In this document: one piece after another, positions 1-10,147 of the stretch
Position numbering within the stretch: position 1 is the stretch's first letter
Layout: each line of letters starts with the position of its first letter
DNA from: Conidiobolus incongruus B7586
Taxonomy: Eukaryota; Entomophthoromycota; Entomophthoromycetes; Entomophthorales; Conidiobolaceae
NCBI GenBank assembly: GCA_000697335.1
Contig: JNEM01012273.1
Span: 1-12,482, forward strand
DNA: 12,482 bases
Direction of reading: 5' to 3'
Translations under genes and position numbers: made by a program
The notes under the pieces: generated by a model
What the model was told of the DNA's origin: nothing
Database searches by the model: none
Seen by the model: the letters and a program-made list of their open reading frames with translations, nothing else

Positions 1-3000
1 TTTATTTAATTTAAACCTTAATTAAATCTTATTTATATTTTTATATTATATTATCATATTCTATACTATATTACTTTTATATTAAGTCTTCCTTTATATT
101 AAATTAGTTCAACTATTATTATACTTATAATATCAATATATAATATATCTACTATAATAATTTTATCTTATATTTATTATATATATATTTTGCTTTAAAT
201 GATATATTCACTTAATTATAAGTTTTTTAGCAAAAAATTACCAAATATAATAATAAAACCTGTAATAAAAATTTATTATAAATAATTAAAAATAATTATT
301 AAATAAAATATAAGAAAAATAAATAAATATAGGATGAATTATTTTATAATTTTTTTAATTATTACTTAAATTATAAAAAACTACAATCTGCCTTTTTTCC
401 TTTAGGATTATATATTATTTAATAGTTATGTTTGGTTATATTCATTTAAATTTGCAAACTTTTAAGTTAATTATTGATTGCAATAATGGAATTTAGTACT
501 AAAATTATAATAACAATCATGGTGTTTTATTTGATAAATACTGTTATGGATTATTATTTCAGATTATTAGAGCCTAAGATCAATTTATATTTATTTGGCT
601 TTAATAAAATAATGTTTTCATTTAGTAACTCACAATATCCTTGGATTTATTGAAAAAGGAATATATATTGAGAATTCAATTTTTTGTATATGATTTTCAA
701 AAAACAATGGAATAAGTATTATAATAATATAAATATTTTTGGCAGTATAATTTTTATTATTTATTTTCAATCACGGTCAAAATCCAGAGTAATAATACTA
801 ACATTAATTAATTAGTTTCTTGGTGTTTTCTCAAAAGTTAGCAATAAACTTAATATTGATATAGAAAAATAGTTTTATTTTCTCTGAGAGCTATAAATGG
901 TATCTAAAGTATAAATTTTATTTGAATTTTTATGATCGATTATAGCTATAAAATAACATAAATAAGATATATATTTTATATCAAATCACTTATTTTTGAG
1001 TTAACTAAATTATTTGAAAACACTATATTTTGAAGTGCTTTGCCGGCAGTTGCTATTTATATCTTTTTCTTTGAAGATTTAATATAAAATTACTTTGCAA
1101 AATAAAATATTTTTAATAAATACTTATTGTTTAATCTTGTTATAATTTATAACTGAAGCTTTCGAAATTAAAATTTTTTGGTATTAAGTAAATAATATTA
1201 ATATTTCATTTTTGATCATTTATTTTAATACCAATATATTATTGAAACAATATTGTCTCAACAAATAATATTAGGATTTAATAATGTGATTTTCTTTTAA
1301 ACCATTAGATATAATAGTATAATAATATAAATTTTGATGAATATTTCCAATCTTTAGAAAAATTCGATCGATTTCCTAATCATATGAACGATTTAATTAT
1401 TAAACAAAACTATTAAAAAGGTCTAGATTAGGAATATCGGTATATGGTTAAGATTTTCTGATAAACAATTAAACCATGTTTGAATCGGGGACAATTATTT
1501 GTGTGACCTTAATTTTAATTTAACCACATTATCATCTAAACTGTGATAATTTAGAATATTGATATCAATTGTCAAGTGCTAGATCATCGATTTTTATCTT
1601 GTACTAGCGTTTTCTTGGAAATAGAATAGTTGATAAAGTACATATTTGTGATAGTATTTCTTTGATGTTAAAATTTTTATTATGGTTAACTAAGGGTGAA
1701 GAGCTAAATAATCAGTACTTTGTTCTTCAACACAACATGGCAATTAAGAAATTGGTTTGATTTTTGATTGAAAAAATAAAGTATTTTCAGGCTTCTTAAC
1801 TATATATGAAATAAAATCAAAATAACTTAACTATCAATAAGGCTAGAAAACAAATGTATATTACATTTGATAATTGATTTTATTTAGTTTTAATAAAATT
1901 CAAAAACTTTGGTTAAATAAGATATTGATGAGCTAAATTTTAATTTAACAATTATCACATTGAAAATCATTTAAAATAAATATTAAATTGCTGTGATAAC
2001 TAATAAGTAATTGAGTTTCAATGATATTGAAGAGTTTTGAATTTGAATTCAATATGCATGTGCTCAGTATGACCATCTCAATTGAAAATATTCTCCAATA
2101 TTTGATCAATATACATAATCAGCAATATTACTATTTCTTTGAATATGAGTTAAATTATAGTTATAAAGAACATCTCCACTCTTTATATAATTTTTTTAAA
2201 CATTTAGTATAGAATTTCATTTAAGTTACTTCAAACTTGCTCATTGAATATATAATTAATATAAAATACAATATTCGATTATGAAATTTAATCAATGTAA
2301 ATGATAACTTATTCACTATCCAATCAAATGAATAAAACACAATAAATTATATTTAGCAAATGCTTGTAATTGATTTTATTTTGTCATTATAAAATATTTT
2401 CATAAATATTGATAATATAGTATTTGAGAATAATTTGAAAAGCCAAATATTTGAAATATGACTCTGATAGGAGATACATTGATAATTTCATATAACACAC
2501 AATAAAAATCCAATAATATTTGATTAAATCTGAAACTGTATATCATCTCAAAAACTATATTATATATTTTGATATTATAAAATAATAATCATACTAATAC
2601 TGATCTCATATCATGACAAAAAAATATTTCCTTAGAAATAATATTTATTGATATTGTAATATAATTTCAGTTAATTGAAATAATATAGTATTTAGTTTCT
2701 TAATTGTTGTCCAATATTAAATTTAATAATTAATTATCATGACGTGTGCGATTGTATTAAGATCTTATCTGAATTTTGACAGATATTTGATAGACGAATA
2801 TTCCCTAAATATTAATTTCGTTATTAATTATTTTATTTACAAAAAATTATATTCACAAATATATTTTAAATACATTAATTAATTAGAAAGTCATATTACA
2901 TTGTAATTTGGTATAGATAGTAATAATGATGTCATACATTGTTAACCAACCAAATGAATATAATATTTATTAATGGCATTTAATAAAACTTTATATATTA

Positions 3001-4930
3001 AATAGTATTATTATGTTTTAAATTTTTTCACTGCTTCATTTTTTCAAAAGAAGGTATTTACAATATTATTCCAACTATATTTTCAAATAAATACAATAAC
3101 TATTTGATATAATCAATTTTTAATTTTGAAATCGTGATCAACCTATTAAAACTAATGATTAAATTTATATTAATCAATGAAAAATCAAGTTAAATATACA
3201 AATTTGAGGAATTATATTTGGAATTTCCTATTTTAATCAATTTTTTTGAAACTATTGTCTAAAGCTCCCCTAACACTCCCCCTACAGAAAATTCAACTCG
3301 AATTGACAAATTTATCTTAGTGCTAATTATTAAAAAATTGCATTTTAAATATATTATTGAATATAAAATAAGGTTAATCTCCTGAATCATAGGTGGCATT
3401 ATTTTAAATTTTTTAAAAGGTTTAAAATAATTGATTTAATTGGAAATTTTTTACCGTAAAATTTTTTTAACTAACTAAAATTATCAAGTTCCGTCAAGAT
3501 CAAGTTTTATTGATATAAACAATGATATATAGTGTTTATTTGGATAATTAATTAATCTATAATAAACTAAAGGTTTCTCAATATCATTTTGTTTTTTATA
3601 AGACTTAAACTGATGTATCATATATCATGCATCATTTCAATTCAACTTTAATATTTGAATTTAAAATTGTATCAAAACAATTGATATATATATTTACTAC
3701 ATATTTTAATACAATTGAGATGAAATATTTTAAGATTTTTAACTGTTTCATTTTAATAAACCTGTTTCCAAGTAGAACATATCTATATACAAATTTAACA
3801 AGATCTTTTGTTTTGGTATATTCCTAATTAAGAAATAAGTTATTATTAGTTTATCTGATTTCATTTATATTCACTCAAAATAGTATATTTATAAATAGTT
3901 AAGTATCATTAAAAATATCTAGATCGAAATATTATGTCATACCAGTCAATATATATCAGCTGAGCTTTAAATATTTTAGTATTTCATATTTTCATTAAAA
4001 TCATCATTAATGTAAATCAATATTCCAGGTCAAATATTCAAAGACAAACTTAGGTGTAAAAATGGAGAGAAAATTAATGAAATATAAAGTTTCAATTATG
4101 TATTTCTAATAACTGTATTTCATTTAAACAAGATATTTTCAATCGAATCCTTCCAAACTATATTCATCATTTGATCATTTATATTCCAATTAATTATTAT
4201 TACCTCATTTTAAATCATTTTTCTGAAGCTGAATTTCATTGAACGTAAATTAATATTAACTTCTGTTTGATTAAATATATTTAAAAAAATTTAATAACAG
4301 GATAAATTTGATAGTATTTCAAATACTCTAATATCATCATTTCTATTATTGCTGACTAATATCGATTTCAAAATATACAAGTAATTAATTGTATCAAAAA
4401 TATATACATTTAAAAATATTTGGATCAAGTTGGGAATATATTGCATATTTATCGAGTGATATAATTATTGATATTTAATAGGAACGTAACATTCAAAAAT
4501 TTTCAAAATAAAAAACTAATATGCCGAAAAAGCTGTTAAATATATACTTTTGATACATTATCAGAAAGGTAATTGAAAAATATTTTGTTCAATATTTCGG
4601 TATACTTATATATAATAGTTAACAATAAAAATATATTAACTGGTTTTTTTTTCAAATACGAGGAATGATATAGTTTTAATTATAGCATTGATAGTATTTG
4701 TTACCACTCAATTATCTCAATTATCCCTAAACTGTTTTAAATATATCTACTATATCTAATATGTAATACAATTTCCCATAAATTTGACAAATTACAAATA
4801 TTAAATAATTCTGTAAATATCGTTGAAAAACAATTATTGAAATCCAAAATCAAATTTTTCCAGTTATATGAATAATGGAATAGTTTCTATATTAAAAATA
4901 TATTATCTTTATATTTAAACTTAAAAAATA
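1..4930. other. Gene-free AT-rich DNA, left part
   Basis: No frame here resembles a protein I recognise. The longest ATG-started frames (2021-2212 and 3627-3827, 63 and 66 codons) are of the length expected by chance here and encode Phe/Tyr/Ile/Asn-rich nonsense. Small GC-richer islands stand out: the palindrome TGCCGGCA at 1041-1048, a stretch at about 1405-1800 that may be worn coding DNA, and the C-rich splice-acceptor-like site at 3267-3287. No tRNA or rRNA was seen. Confidence 0.6.
3267..3287 (+). other. Isolated intron 3'-end-like motif
   Basis: A fungal branch-site word CTAAC (3270-3274) is followed by a short C tract and TACAG (3283-3287), with 13 bases from the branch A to the final AG. 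This is the usual layout of a fungal intron end. No matching GTATGT or GTAAGT donor is obvious in the preceding 100 bases or so and no coding frame follows, so it may be a relic, part of an unannotated noncoding transcript, or chance. The same bases carry two CCCCT words (3267-3271 and 3279-3283). Confidence 0.2.
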
Positions 4931-4952
4931 ATATATATATATATATATATAT
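4931..4952. repeat. (AT)11 microsatellite
   Basis: Eleven perfect AT units, ended by C at 4953. It is the longest perfect simple repeat in the window. A shorter AT run of about six units lies near 7029-7040. Confidence 0.95.
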
Positions 4953-7900
4953 CATAACTACATTTTTTATTAATTATTAAAATTATATTATTTATAGACT
5001 TTATTAATTTTGTATCTAGTATTTGTTTTAAATATTTTTGTGAAATATCCAATTTAGTGTTTGTAATAAGCTTTTAGTATGTAATTTTAGCAATTTATAA
5101 TTCACTATAATATAAATAATAACTTTGTTCTTTATAATAGTAAAAATATTGATTAAATTCAATTAGAACATTATGAAATAATTAACTATTAGTAACTATG
5201 AGTCAAATCTCTATTCAATATTATAACCTTATCGATCTTTCTAATCAAATACTCGATATATATAAGAACCAAAACCAACTTAATCAGCTAATATGATTAT
5301 ACAAATTCATTGTTAATACCAAAGTATAAATAGTTTTTTATTTGCAATTATTATAAATTATATTATTTATTGAATATGAAATATATGATAGGAATGGTAT
5401 AAATGTATAATAAAGCGAAAATATATTGAATTTTTAACAATCGTTTTAATATTTAGAACTAAATATATTTAATTATAGTATCTTAAAGTTGATTCAAAAT
5501 TAATTGCAATGATGAAAAAAAAATTCATATTAACTTTATATCAAAAAATAAATTAATTTTAACTGCAATAGCTTTCGTAAATAAGTAGGTATTATCAATA
5601 ATGTTTATTTAAAATATTTGGCTATAGATTTGGGGTTTAAAATATAATTAAGAAGGATTATTATAATTTCGGGCCTGAATATAGATTATATAATACAACA
5701 TAATTATATATTATATTGAATAAACATTTTTCAACAAGTTAGTCAAATGAATATAAACTTTTTAATAACGTGTATAATTCACCCCTTATAAAATTTAAAT
5801 TATTAACTACCTTATTATGAACCAACACTTAAATTGATTAAAACATCCCTTTAACTCAACGGAAGATAACAAATATGGTAAACCAAAGTATAATATGAAT
5901 AATATTTAAAAGGATAATATAAATATGCTATTTTTTCAGATTCCTTTCTAATCTGCAAATTACATTTTTGTCAATTCTAAAGTATAATATAAAATCAATA
6001 ATATTAAGTGTATGATTTTATATATTTTATGAAAAAATATGCCAGTATTCCTTAAATAATCAGTTTAACCAGATTTAATATTTTCTTCATTCATTTTCAA
6101 AATTTTTCTTATTGATATAAAGTAAGCAAATATTTTTCTAGTGAACCAGTAATTCTTGCACCAGGTTCGATTAATTGTTATATAGTTAATAATTTATAAT
6201 AAATAATTAAAGAACATGAGTCATATAAGGATATATGATTGTTACATCAGTTAAGCCTAGTTCAATATTTATAATAGGAATATATACTTTGTATTTCTTA
6301 TTCGAAAAAATTATTATTATTTTTTAATTAAAAAAAATTTTCAAATTTCTATTTAGATTCATTAATATTTCACCTGTATTAGAATATAAAATCTGAATTT
6401 TATGGAACTTATTATATTGAATGGATAGTATCAGATATCAATACATTTCAATTAGTCTATATTATCAAATTATAAAATCATAATTAGTATACATAGTTAG
6501 AATTTATACTTAATGCTTTAAAATTTGATAATATGAATAATAAATAAAAATATCAAAGTTTTGATAGTGTAAGAAAAATATTAGCTAAAATTATAAAATA
6601 GTAATCTAAAACTTTGTTCAACTAAAGAATTGATATCATTGAATATACAAAGTTATTGATATATTAAAATCTATTTGGTAATATAAAAGTAATTGAATAT
6701 TATATATATTAGTCAATAAGATTTAAGAAAATTATATTATGGTTATTCAGGTATATTAATTAGGTTATATATTATTCAAAATAAACAAATAATGGAAATT
6801 TATAATATTAATTAATTATATTATATTGGTATATATATTAGATTCCTATAACCTAAAGTTATATATTTTTTATTATATGATCTAATCAATTTTTTTCATT
6901 TTAATAATTGATTGTTAAAATTGGAAATAATAAATGATATGGTTACCAATAAATTAATATTTTTGTAATTATTAAATAGCCTGTTTATATTTTAAATAAA
7001 TTGGTTGTATATATCAAATATGAAATAAATATATATATATAATAACTATAATTAACACTATTAATTATTCAATAAACAGTAAAAGGGGAGGGGATATAAT
7101 TAATATAAAATATTTATTTACGATTCTGGTTCCTTTTAACATCGAGAACAAATTTATATGAATAGCTAAATTACAAAGAATTGAATAATACTTAAGTTTT
7201 TTTTGATAGTACTCTAGATATGATATTTAGCAAGATTATATGTTAGGCTTATCTAATTTATTTTGAAACATTAAGTTCAAACAAAAAACGAAATGATGAT
7301 TTTATATAATTACAATTTTGTCTTTGAGGATTAGCAATTTAAGGTTAATTAAAATTCTAAAATCAATGTTATTTAAAATTGAATTTATATATATTATATT
7401 ATAACTAAACAGTGTATAATTTTAAACCAACTATGAAAATTTGAAAATTATCCAATTAAAATATAAAGATATAAAAATAAGTTAATAAATCTATAATTAA
7501 AAATAATGGGAAGATAATATTTAGTTATTTTTATGAATATATTATTTGAAATATTTTAAAGAAAATTTAATTAAGTATTAATACTTTTAATTTGTCTTAA
7601 ATATGAAGTTTGATATAATATTAAAAATTTCATTAAAATTTCTATACTTGATAATGCATTTTTGAAACCCTAAAGTTATTGTTATTAGGTATTTGATTAA
7701 TTAGTGACTCAAACATACCCTATATACAATACTATAGAATTAAAATAGTGCTAATTGAGATGTATATTAAAAGACCCTTCAATACAAGGAGCAAAAATAA
7801 AACATTATCAAACTATCCTTTATTTAATTCAGTACTCCCTTTTATTCGGAATTGAGGACATTTATTGAAAACAAGTTAATATTGAATATGTATTCGAATT

Positions 7901-7980
7901 GTTTTTTATTATACTTATTGAATTTATTTTGACCCTATTAATAATTTATGAATCTCAAAGATTAAAACAATAGAAAAACT
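4953..7980. other. Gene-free AT-rich DNA between the microsatellite and the gene's 3' end
   Basis: No supported gene on either strand. Notable short elements are two adjacent AGGGG words at 7084-7093 in a purine run, a perfect 14-bp palindrome at 7573-7586, and a GC-richer patch at about 7831-7866 starting TACTCCC. No partner gene converging on the WOPR 3' end is visible. Confidence 0.6.
7573..7586. repeat. Perfect 14-bp palindrome AAGTATTAATACTT
   Basis: The sequence equals its own reverse complement, and the flanking AATT words extend the symmetry imperfectly. A related inverted repeat with 8-bp arms (TAATACTT and AAGTATTA, 4-base loop) lies at 11381-11400. No function is evident; short palindromes are easily formed in AT-rich DNA. 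Confidence 0.5.
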
Positions 7981-8016
7981 TTTATTTTCGAAAATTTTAT
8001 TAAATTTTTTTTTATT
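7981..8016 (-). terminator. Candidate polyadenylation region of the WOPR gene
   Basis: On the minus strand, three AATAAA hexamers follow the stop codon, at 8016-8011, 8001-7996 and 7986-7981. The first is about 53 bases past the stop, a normal fungal 3' UTR distance, and the surrounding sequence is A/T-rich as fungal 3' processing sites usually are. AATAAA is common by chance in DNA this AT-rich, so position supports the call more than the motif does. Confidence 0.45.
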
Positions 8017-8068
8017 CAGTTTAATTTGATAATAAAATTTTTGAAATTTGATATTATATACAATAATA

Positions 8069-9001
8069 TTAATATGATTTTGGCGACAGTATTATTCTTT
8101 GAAGCGGGTGTGTACTGGACTTTAAGAGTGCTTGAAGCTGTCTTTGGTCCTCTGTCATTGTTGAATTTGAATATCCATAACGTGGTAAAGACTTGGAAAG
8201 GCTTGAGGAGAAAGCATGGTCATTTGGATGAGGAGTTCCATAAGGAATAAGTGAATTCAATGGAGGTAAAGTAGGTGGACTAATTCTTATTGGAGAAGTA
8301 GAGAATTGATAAGAATTGACAGAAGGAGATGGCGAGAGATAAGATTGAATAGGTGGTAGTATTTGGGATTGCTCATACTTTGTTTCCATATTTGGACTAT
8401 TTTCAATTTTAGAATGGTGATAATTCACAAAACTATCAGATTGATAATGACTAGGTGAAAAATTAACGCTAGCAGATATTTGTGGTGTGAAATGATGAGT
8501 TTTAGAGCCAATTTCAGTGCTCTTTGGAACAGTTGATAATGTAGGTTTGAAATAGAAATTGGTAGGAATTTTCAAGTAATTCAAATTAGGATCGTTCGAA
8601 GGTTGATTAAGCGTGGAATAAGCCAAGTCATATGAACGCACATAACTCACGAGGTGCATACGGCGTCCATCCTGTGTCATTACCGATACACCTCTCTTTA
8701 AAAGTTGGTTTCTTTTAGCATCAAAATTGGGACGAGTTGCATGGTTTCTGCGCCTTGGCTGGATCTCATGATAAATTAAAAAGCTTCCTTCAGACCTTGA
8801 GGCTGACCATGAGATACCATCTGTCCAACGCTGAATGGTTGCTTCCTTCTCATCCCATACGAAAACTGATCCAGATCGGATGTTATTGCGCTCTCTCTGA
8901 GATAGTCTTTCAAGTCTGCGCTTTATAAGACCGAGTCTGGCAGCTTCAAATATCAAAAAGGCATCCTGAGGAGTTTTGATAATACCATAGTAACTCTCCA
9001 T
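8069..9001 (-). CDS. WOPR-domain (Gti1/Pac2/Wor1/Ryp1 family) transcription factor, 310 aa, single exon
   Basis: A complete ATG-to-TAA frame of 310 codons whose N-terminal half is an unmistakable WOPR domain, a fungus-specific DNA-binding fold of two halves. WOPRa covers about residues 4-80: YYGIIKTPQDA at 4-14, the signature RSGSVFVWDE at 42-51, RWTDG at 58-62, WSASR at 65-69 and GSFLIYHE at 72-79. A short basic linker (about 81-98, with RRR at 83-85) leads to WOPRb at about 99-152, including LLKRGVSV (100-107) and HLVSYV (116-121). The linker is much shorter than in many ascomycete members. Residues 155-310 are low-complexity, rich in Ser, Pro, Tyr, Asn, His and Gln, probably disordered and regulatory, with a short helical stretch EDQRQLQALL at 284-293. 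Basic clusters at 27-38 and 83-103 could direct nuclear import. The length is nearer to fission yeast Pac2 than to Gti1. The start is chosen because the domain begins almost at once and AT-rich DNA lies just upstream. Family members control morphology, mating-type switching, sexual development and virulence, often binding their own promoter. No classical RRxS/T kinase A site is seen. The exact target and phenotype cannot be read from the sequence. GC content is clearly above that of the flanks. Confidence 0.96.
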   Translation of the reverse strand: MESYYGIIKTPQDAFLIFEAARLGLIKRRLERLSQRERNNIRSGSVFVWDEKEATIQRWTDGISWSASRSEGSFLIYHEIQPRRRNHATRPNFDAKRNQLLKRGVSVMTQDGRRMHLVSYVRSYDLAYSTLNQPSNDPNLNYLKIPTNFYFKPTLSTVPKSTEIGSKTHHFTPQISASVNFSPSHYQSDSFVNYHHSKIENSPNMETKYEQSQILPPIQSYLSPSPSVNSYQFSTSPIRISPPTLPPLNSLIPYGTPHPNDHAFSSSLSKSLPRYGYSNSTMTEDQRQLQALLKSSTHPLQRIILSPKSY

Positions 9002-9096
9002 TTTATAATGTTAATTTATAAATAAAAAATTCTAGTGAGATCGGAAATTTGTACAGAGTAAAGCGTGGTTTGTATAAGTCAGGGATGTAAATTAAG

Positions 9097-9159
9097 ATTG
9101 GGAGTAGCGAGTATTTATATTCATAAATTCACAATAAGGAGTGGAATATATAACATTGG
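9097..9159 (-). promoter_or_regulatory. Candidate proximal promoter: CCAAT and TATA-like motifs
   Basis: Reading the gene's strand, CCCAAT occurs at 9160-9155, TATATA at 9152-9147, TATAAATA at 9119-9112 and a second CCCAAT at 9102-9097. The TATAAATA word is about 110 bases before the ATG, so a transcript starting 30 or so bases downstream would have a leader of about 80 bases. A third CCCAAT lies at 9456-9451. The area 9031-9240 is strongly skewed (about 59 G against 15 C on the plus strand), so the gene's strand is C-rich here, as fungal leaders and core promoters often are. TATA-like words are frequent in such DNA. If the upstream leader proposed here is real, these bases would be transcribed rather than act as core promoter. 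Confidence 0.4.
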
Positions 9160-9180
9160 GAAGTGATTGAAAAAGGTTAG

Positions 9181-9194
9181 AGGGAGGGAGGGGG
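9181..9194 (-). promoter_or_regulatory. C/T-rich tract upstream of the WOPR gene
   Basis: The plus strand reads AGGGAGGGAGGGGG, so the gene's strand has CCCCCTCCCTCCCT, about 180 bases before the ATG. This is one of the densest G+C runs in the window. It contains the stress-response-element core CCCCT (AGGGG at 9189-9193). Pyrimidine tracts are recurrent promoter elements in fungi. Three close runs of three or more G could also take part in a G-quadruplex, but the next GGG (9158-9160) would need a loop of about 20 bases. Confidence 0.4.
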
Positions 9195-9660
9195 ACGTTC
9201 GAAGGTATTAGATTAATATAACACTTTATGAACTAGGGTTATACCCAATATAATCTAGTCTTAAATGAAATAAATGTCTGATTCAAAAAAAGCAATCTAT
9301 TAAACAGGTTAATAGAATGAGAATAGTTCCTATAAGATTCTTGATTGAGTTAAACGAAGATAAAGGGGTTTTATTGAAAATGAATTAAATCAATGATTAC
9401 TTTCATTTTTAGCAGAATTAACTTTGATTAATTATGATTTAAGATCTAAGATTGGGTACTAATATCACCAAACATTTAATTATATAAGATTTAGTTTGTT
9501 GTAGTTGAACTGGATTTAGTTCAATAGTTTTCAGGTACTTGAGTATAGCAGCATATATCAATAACTGTAATTATCAAAGGATTCATGATCGATATATACT
9601 GTATAGCATTGCTTAATGATGATTTGATCATAAAATCATTTTATAATGGATCAAATTAAA

Positions 9661-9888
9661 CTGGAAATTTCGATTAAAGTTTAAGGTTTATTTTATTCAA
9701 TAATCAAATCAAAATTCAATAATATTCTTGTTAAATCCCAATTTCAAATTATTTTAATTAAATTTTAAAGCTTAATTAAACAACTTCAATTCTCCTTCCT
9801 CTTTTAAAATATCAAATATAAATTATTCAAATTCTCCATTCTTCTTTCAATTATTTGCTAAACATTTTTATCATTATTACACACATAC
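9661..9888 (-). other. Candidate 5' UTR intron of the WOPR gene
   Basis: On the minus strand a canonical fungal donor GTATGT occupies 9888-9883. The first good acceptor downstream is TTTCCAG ending at 9661, giving a 228-base intron. Composition changes at the donor: on the plus strand 9691-9890 has about 3 G to 34 C, whereas 9891-10080 has about 44 G to 9 C. On the gene's strand this means a C/A-rich leader followed by purine-rich intron-like DNA. The branch site before the acceptor is weak (a CTTTAAT-like word). An alternative acceptor is CACTAG ending at 9032, with CTAAC at 9180-9176 and no AG between, but that intron would be 857 bases. Either is inferred from sequence alone. Confidence 0.3.
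9674..9682 (+). promoter_or_regulatory. Exact match to the WOPR binding word TTAAAGTTT
   Basis: TTAAAGTTT is the core site published for Candida Wor1 and shared by relatives such as Ryp1 and Mit1. The match lies about 675 bases upstream of the WOPR start codon and was the only exact copy I found on either strand by eye. With roughly 80% A+T, one or two chance copies would be expected in a window this size, so the placement is suggestive, not proof. It would permit self-regulation, which is known for this family. Confidence 0.3.
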
Positions 9889-10080
9889 AATTAGGTTTGA
9901 AAGGGGAACAAAATCAAATATCGATTTATCAAATATATGAATCGAGGGAGTTTAATTGAAATTGAAAGGTAGTTTGTTTATGAGTATTGATTTTAGGAGT
10001 GGTGTTAGGATAACAAAGTATGATTTGAATTATTTGAGTATTTTTAGGTCAAGCTTTGATGATTGGATAAATTTTTGTTC
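9889..10080 (-). other. C-rich block, possible upstream leader exon
   Basis: The gene's strand is C- and A-rich and poor in G through this block, a composition typical of fungal 5' untranslated leaders and unlike the near-neutral AT-rich DNA beyond it. It starts some 20-25 bases downstream of TATA-like words and ends at a GTATGT donor. No significant reading frame lies in it. It may be the first exon of a long 5' leader for the WOPR gene. A separate noncoding transcript is the main alternative. Confidence 0.3.
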
Positions 10081-10101
10081 TTTTTTTAAAAAAATTATAA
10101 A

Positions 10102-10147
10102 TTTTTATAGTATTTATAACTTATATTAATACATTTAACTATATTGG
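10102..10147 (-). promoter_or_regulatory. Candidate distal promoter: CCAAT plus paired TATA-like words
   Basis: On the minus strand CCAAT (10147-10143) is followed by TATAAATA (10118-10111) and TATAAAAA (10109-10102), then a T and A tract (10097-10081), then the C-rich block beginning near 10080. Order and spacing fit a fungal core promoter driving leftward transcription towards the WOPR gene. Each word alone is cheap in AT-rich DNA; the ordered set beside the skew change is the argument. Confidence 0.3.

Noticed and set aside
471-650. Open 60-codon plus-strand stretch
   Set aside because: Several open stretches of this length are expected by chance over six frames of such DNA, and it resembles no known protein.
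1438-1497. tRNA-like pieces: a GGTATATGGTTAAG stretch and GTTTGAATC followed by CGGGG
   Set aside because: The B-box-like word and a partial T stem are present, but there is no anticodon stem and no pairing acceptor arm, so it is not a tRNA gene; at most a relic.
2021-2212. 63-codon frame in AT-rich DNA
   Set aside because: Chance frame length for this composition, biased Phe/Tyr/Ile/Asn content, no recognisable motif.
3627-3827. 66-codon frame in AT-rich DNA
   Set aside because: Same reasons; no promoter, conserved motif or higher GC to support it.
6163-6173. GGTTCGATT resembling a tRNA B box
   Set aside because: No T-stem pairing, A box or cloverleaf around it.
8026-8250. 74-codon plus-strand frame
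   Set aside because: It is antisense to the 3' end of the WOPR gene, with no family resemblance; a shadow of the real gene.
8737-8928. 63-codon plus-strand frame
   Set aside because: It lies wholly antisense to the conserved WOPRa region, whose codon pattern explains the open frame.
7831-9106. TACTCCC at 7833 and GGGAGTA at 9100 as possible mariner-type inverted ends around the WOPR gene
   Set aside because: Only seven bases match; the inner sequences do not pair and no transposase is present.
9112-9119. TATAAATA as the sole, definite promoter
   Set aside because: Kept only as a candidate, because the skew and donor evidence for a longer leader would place it inside the transcript.
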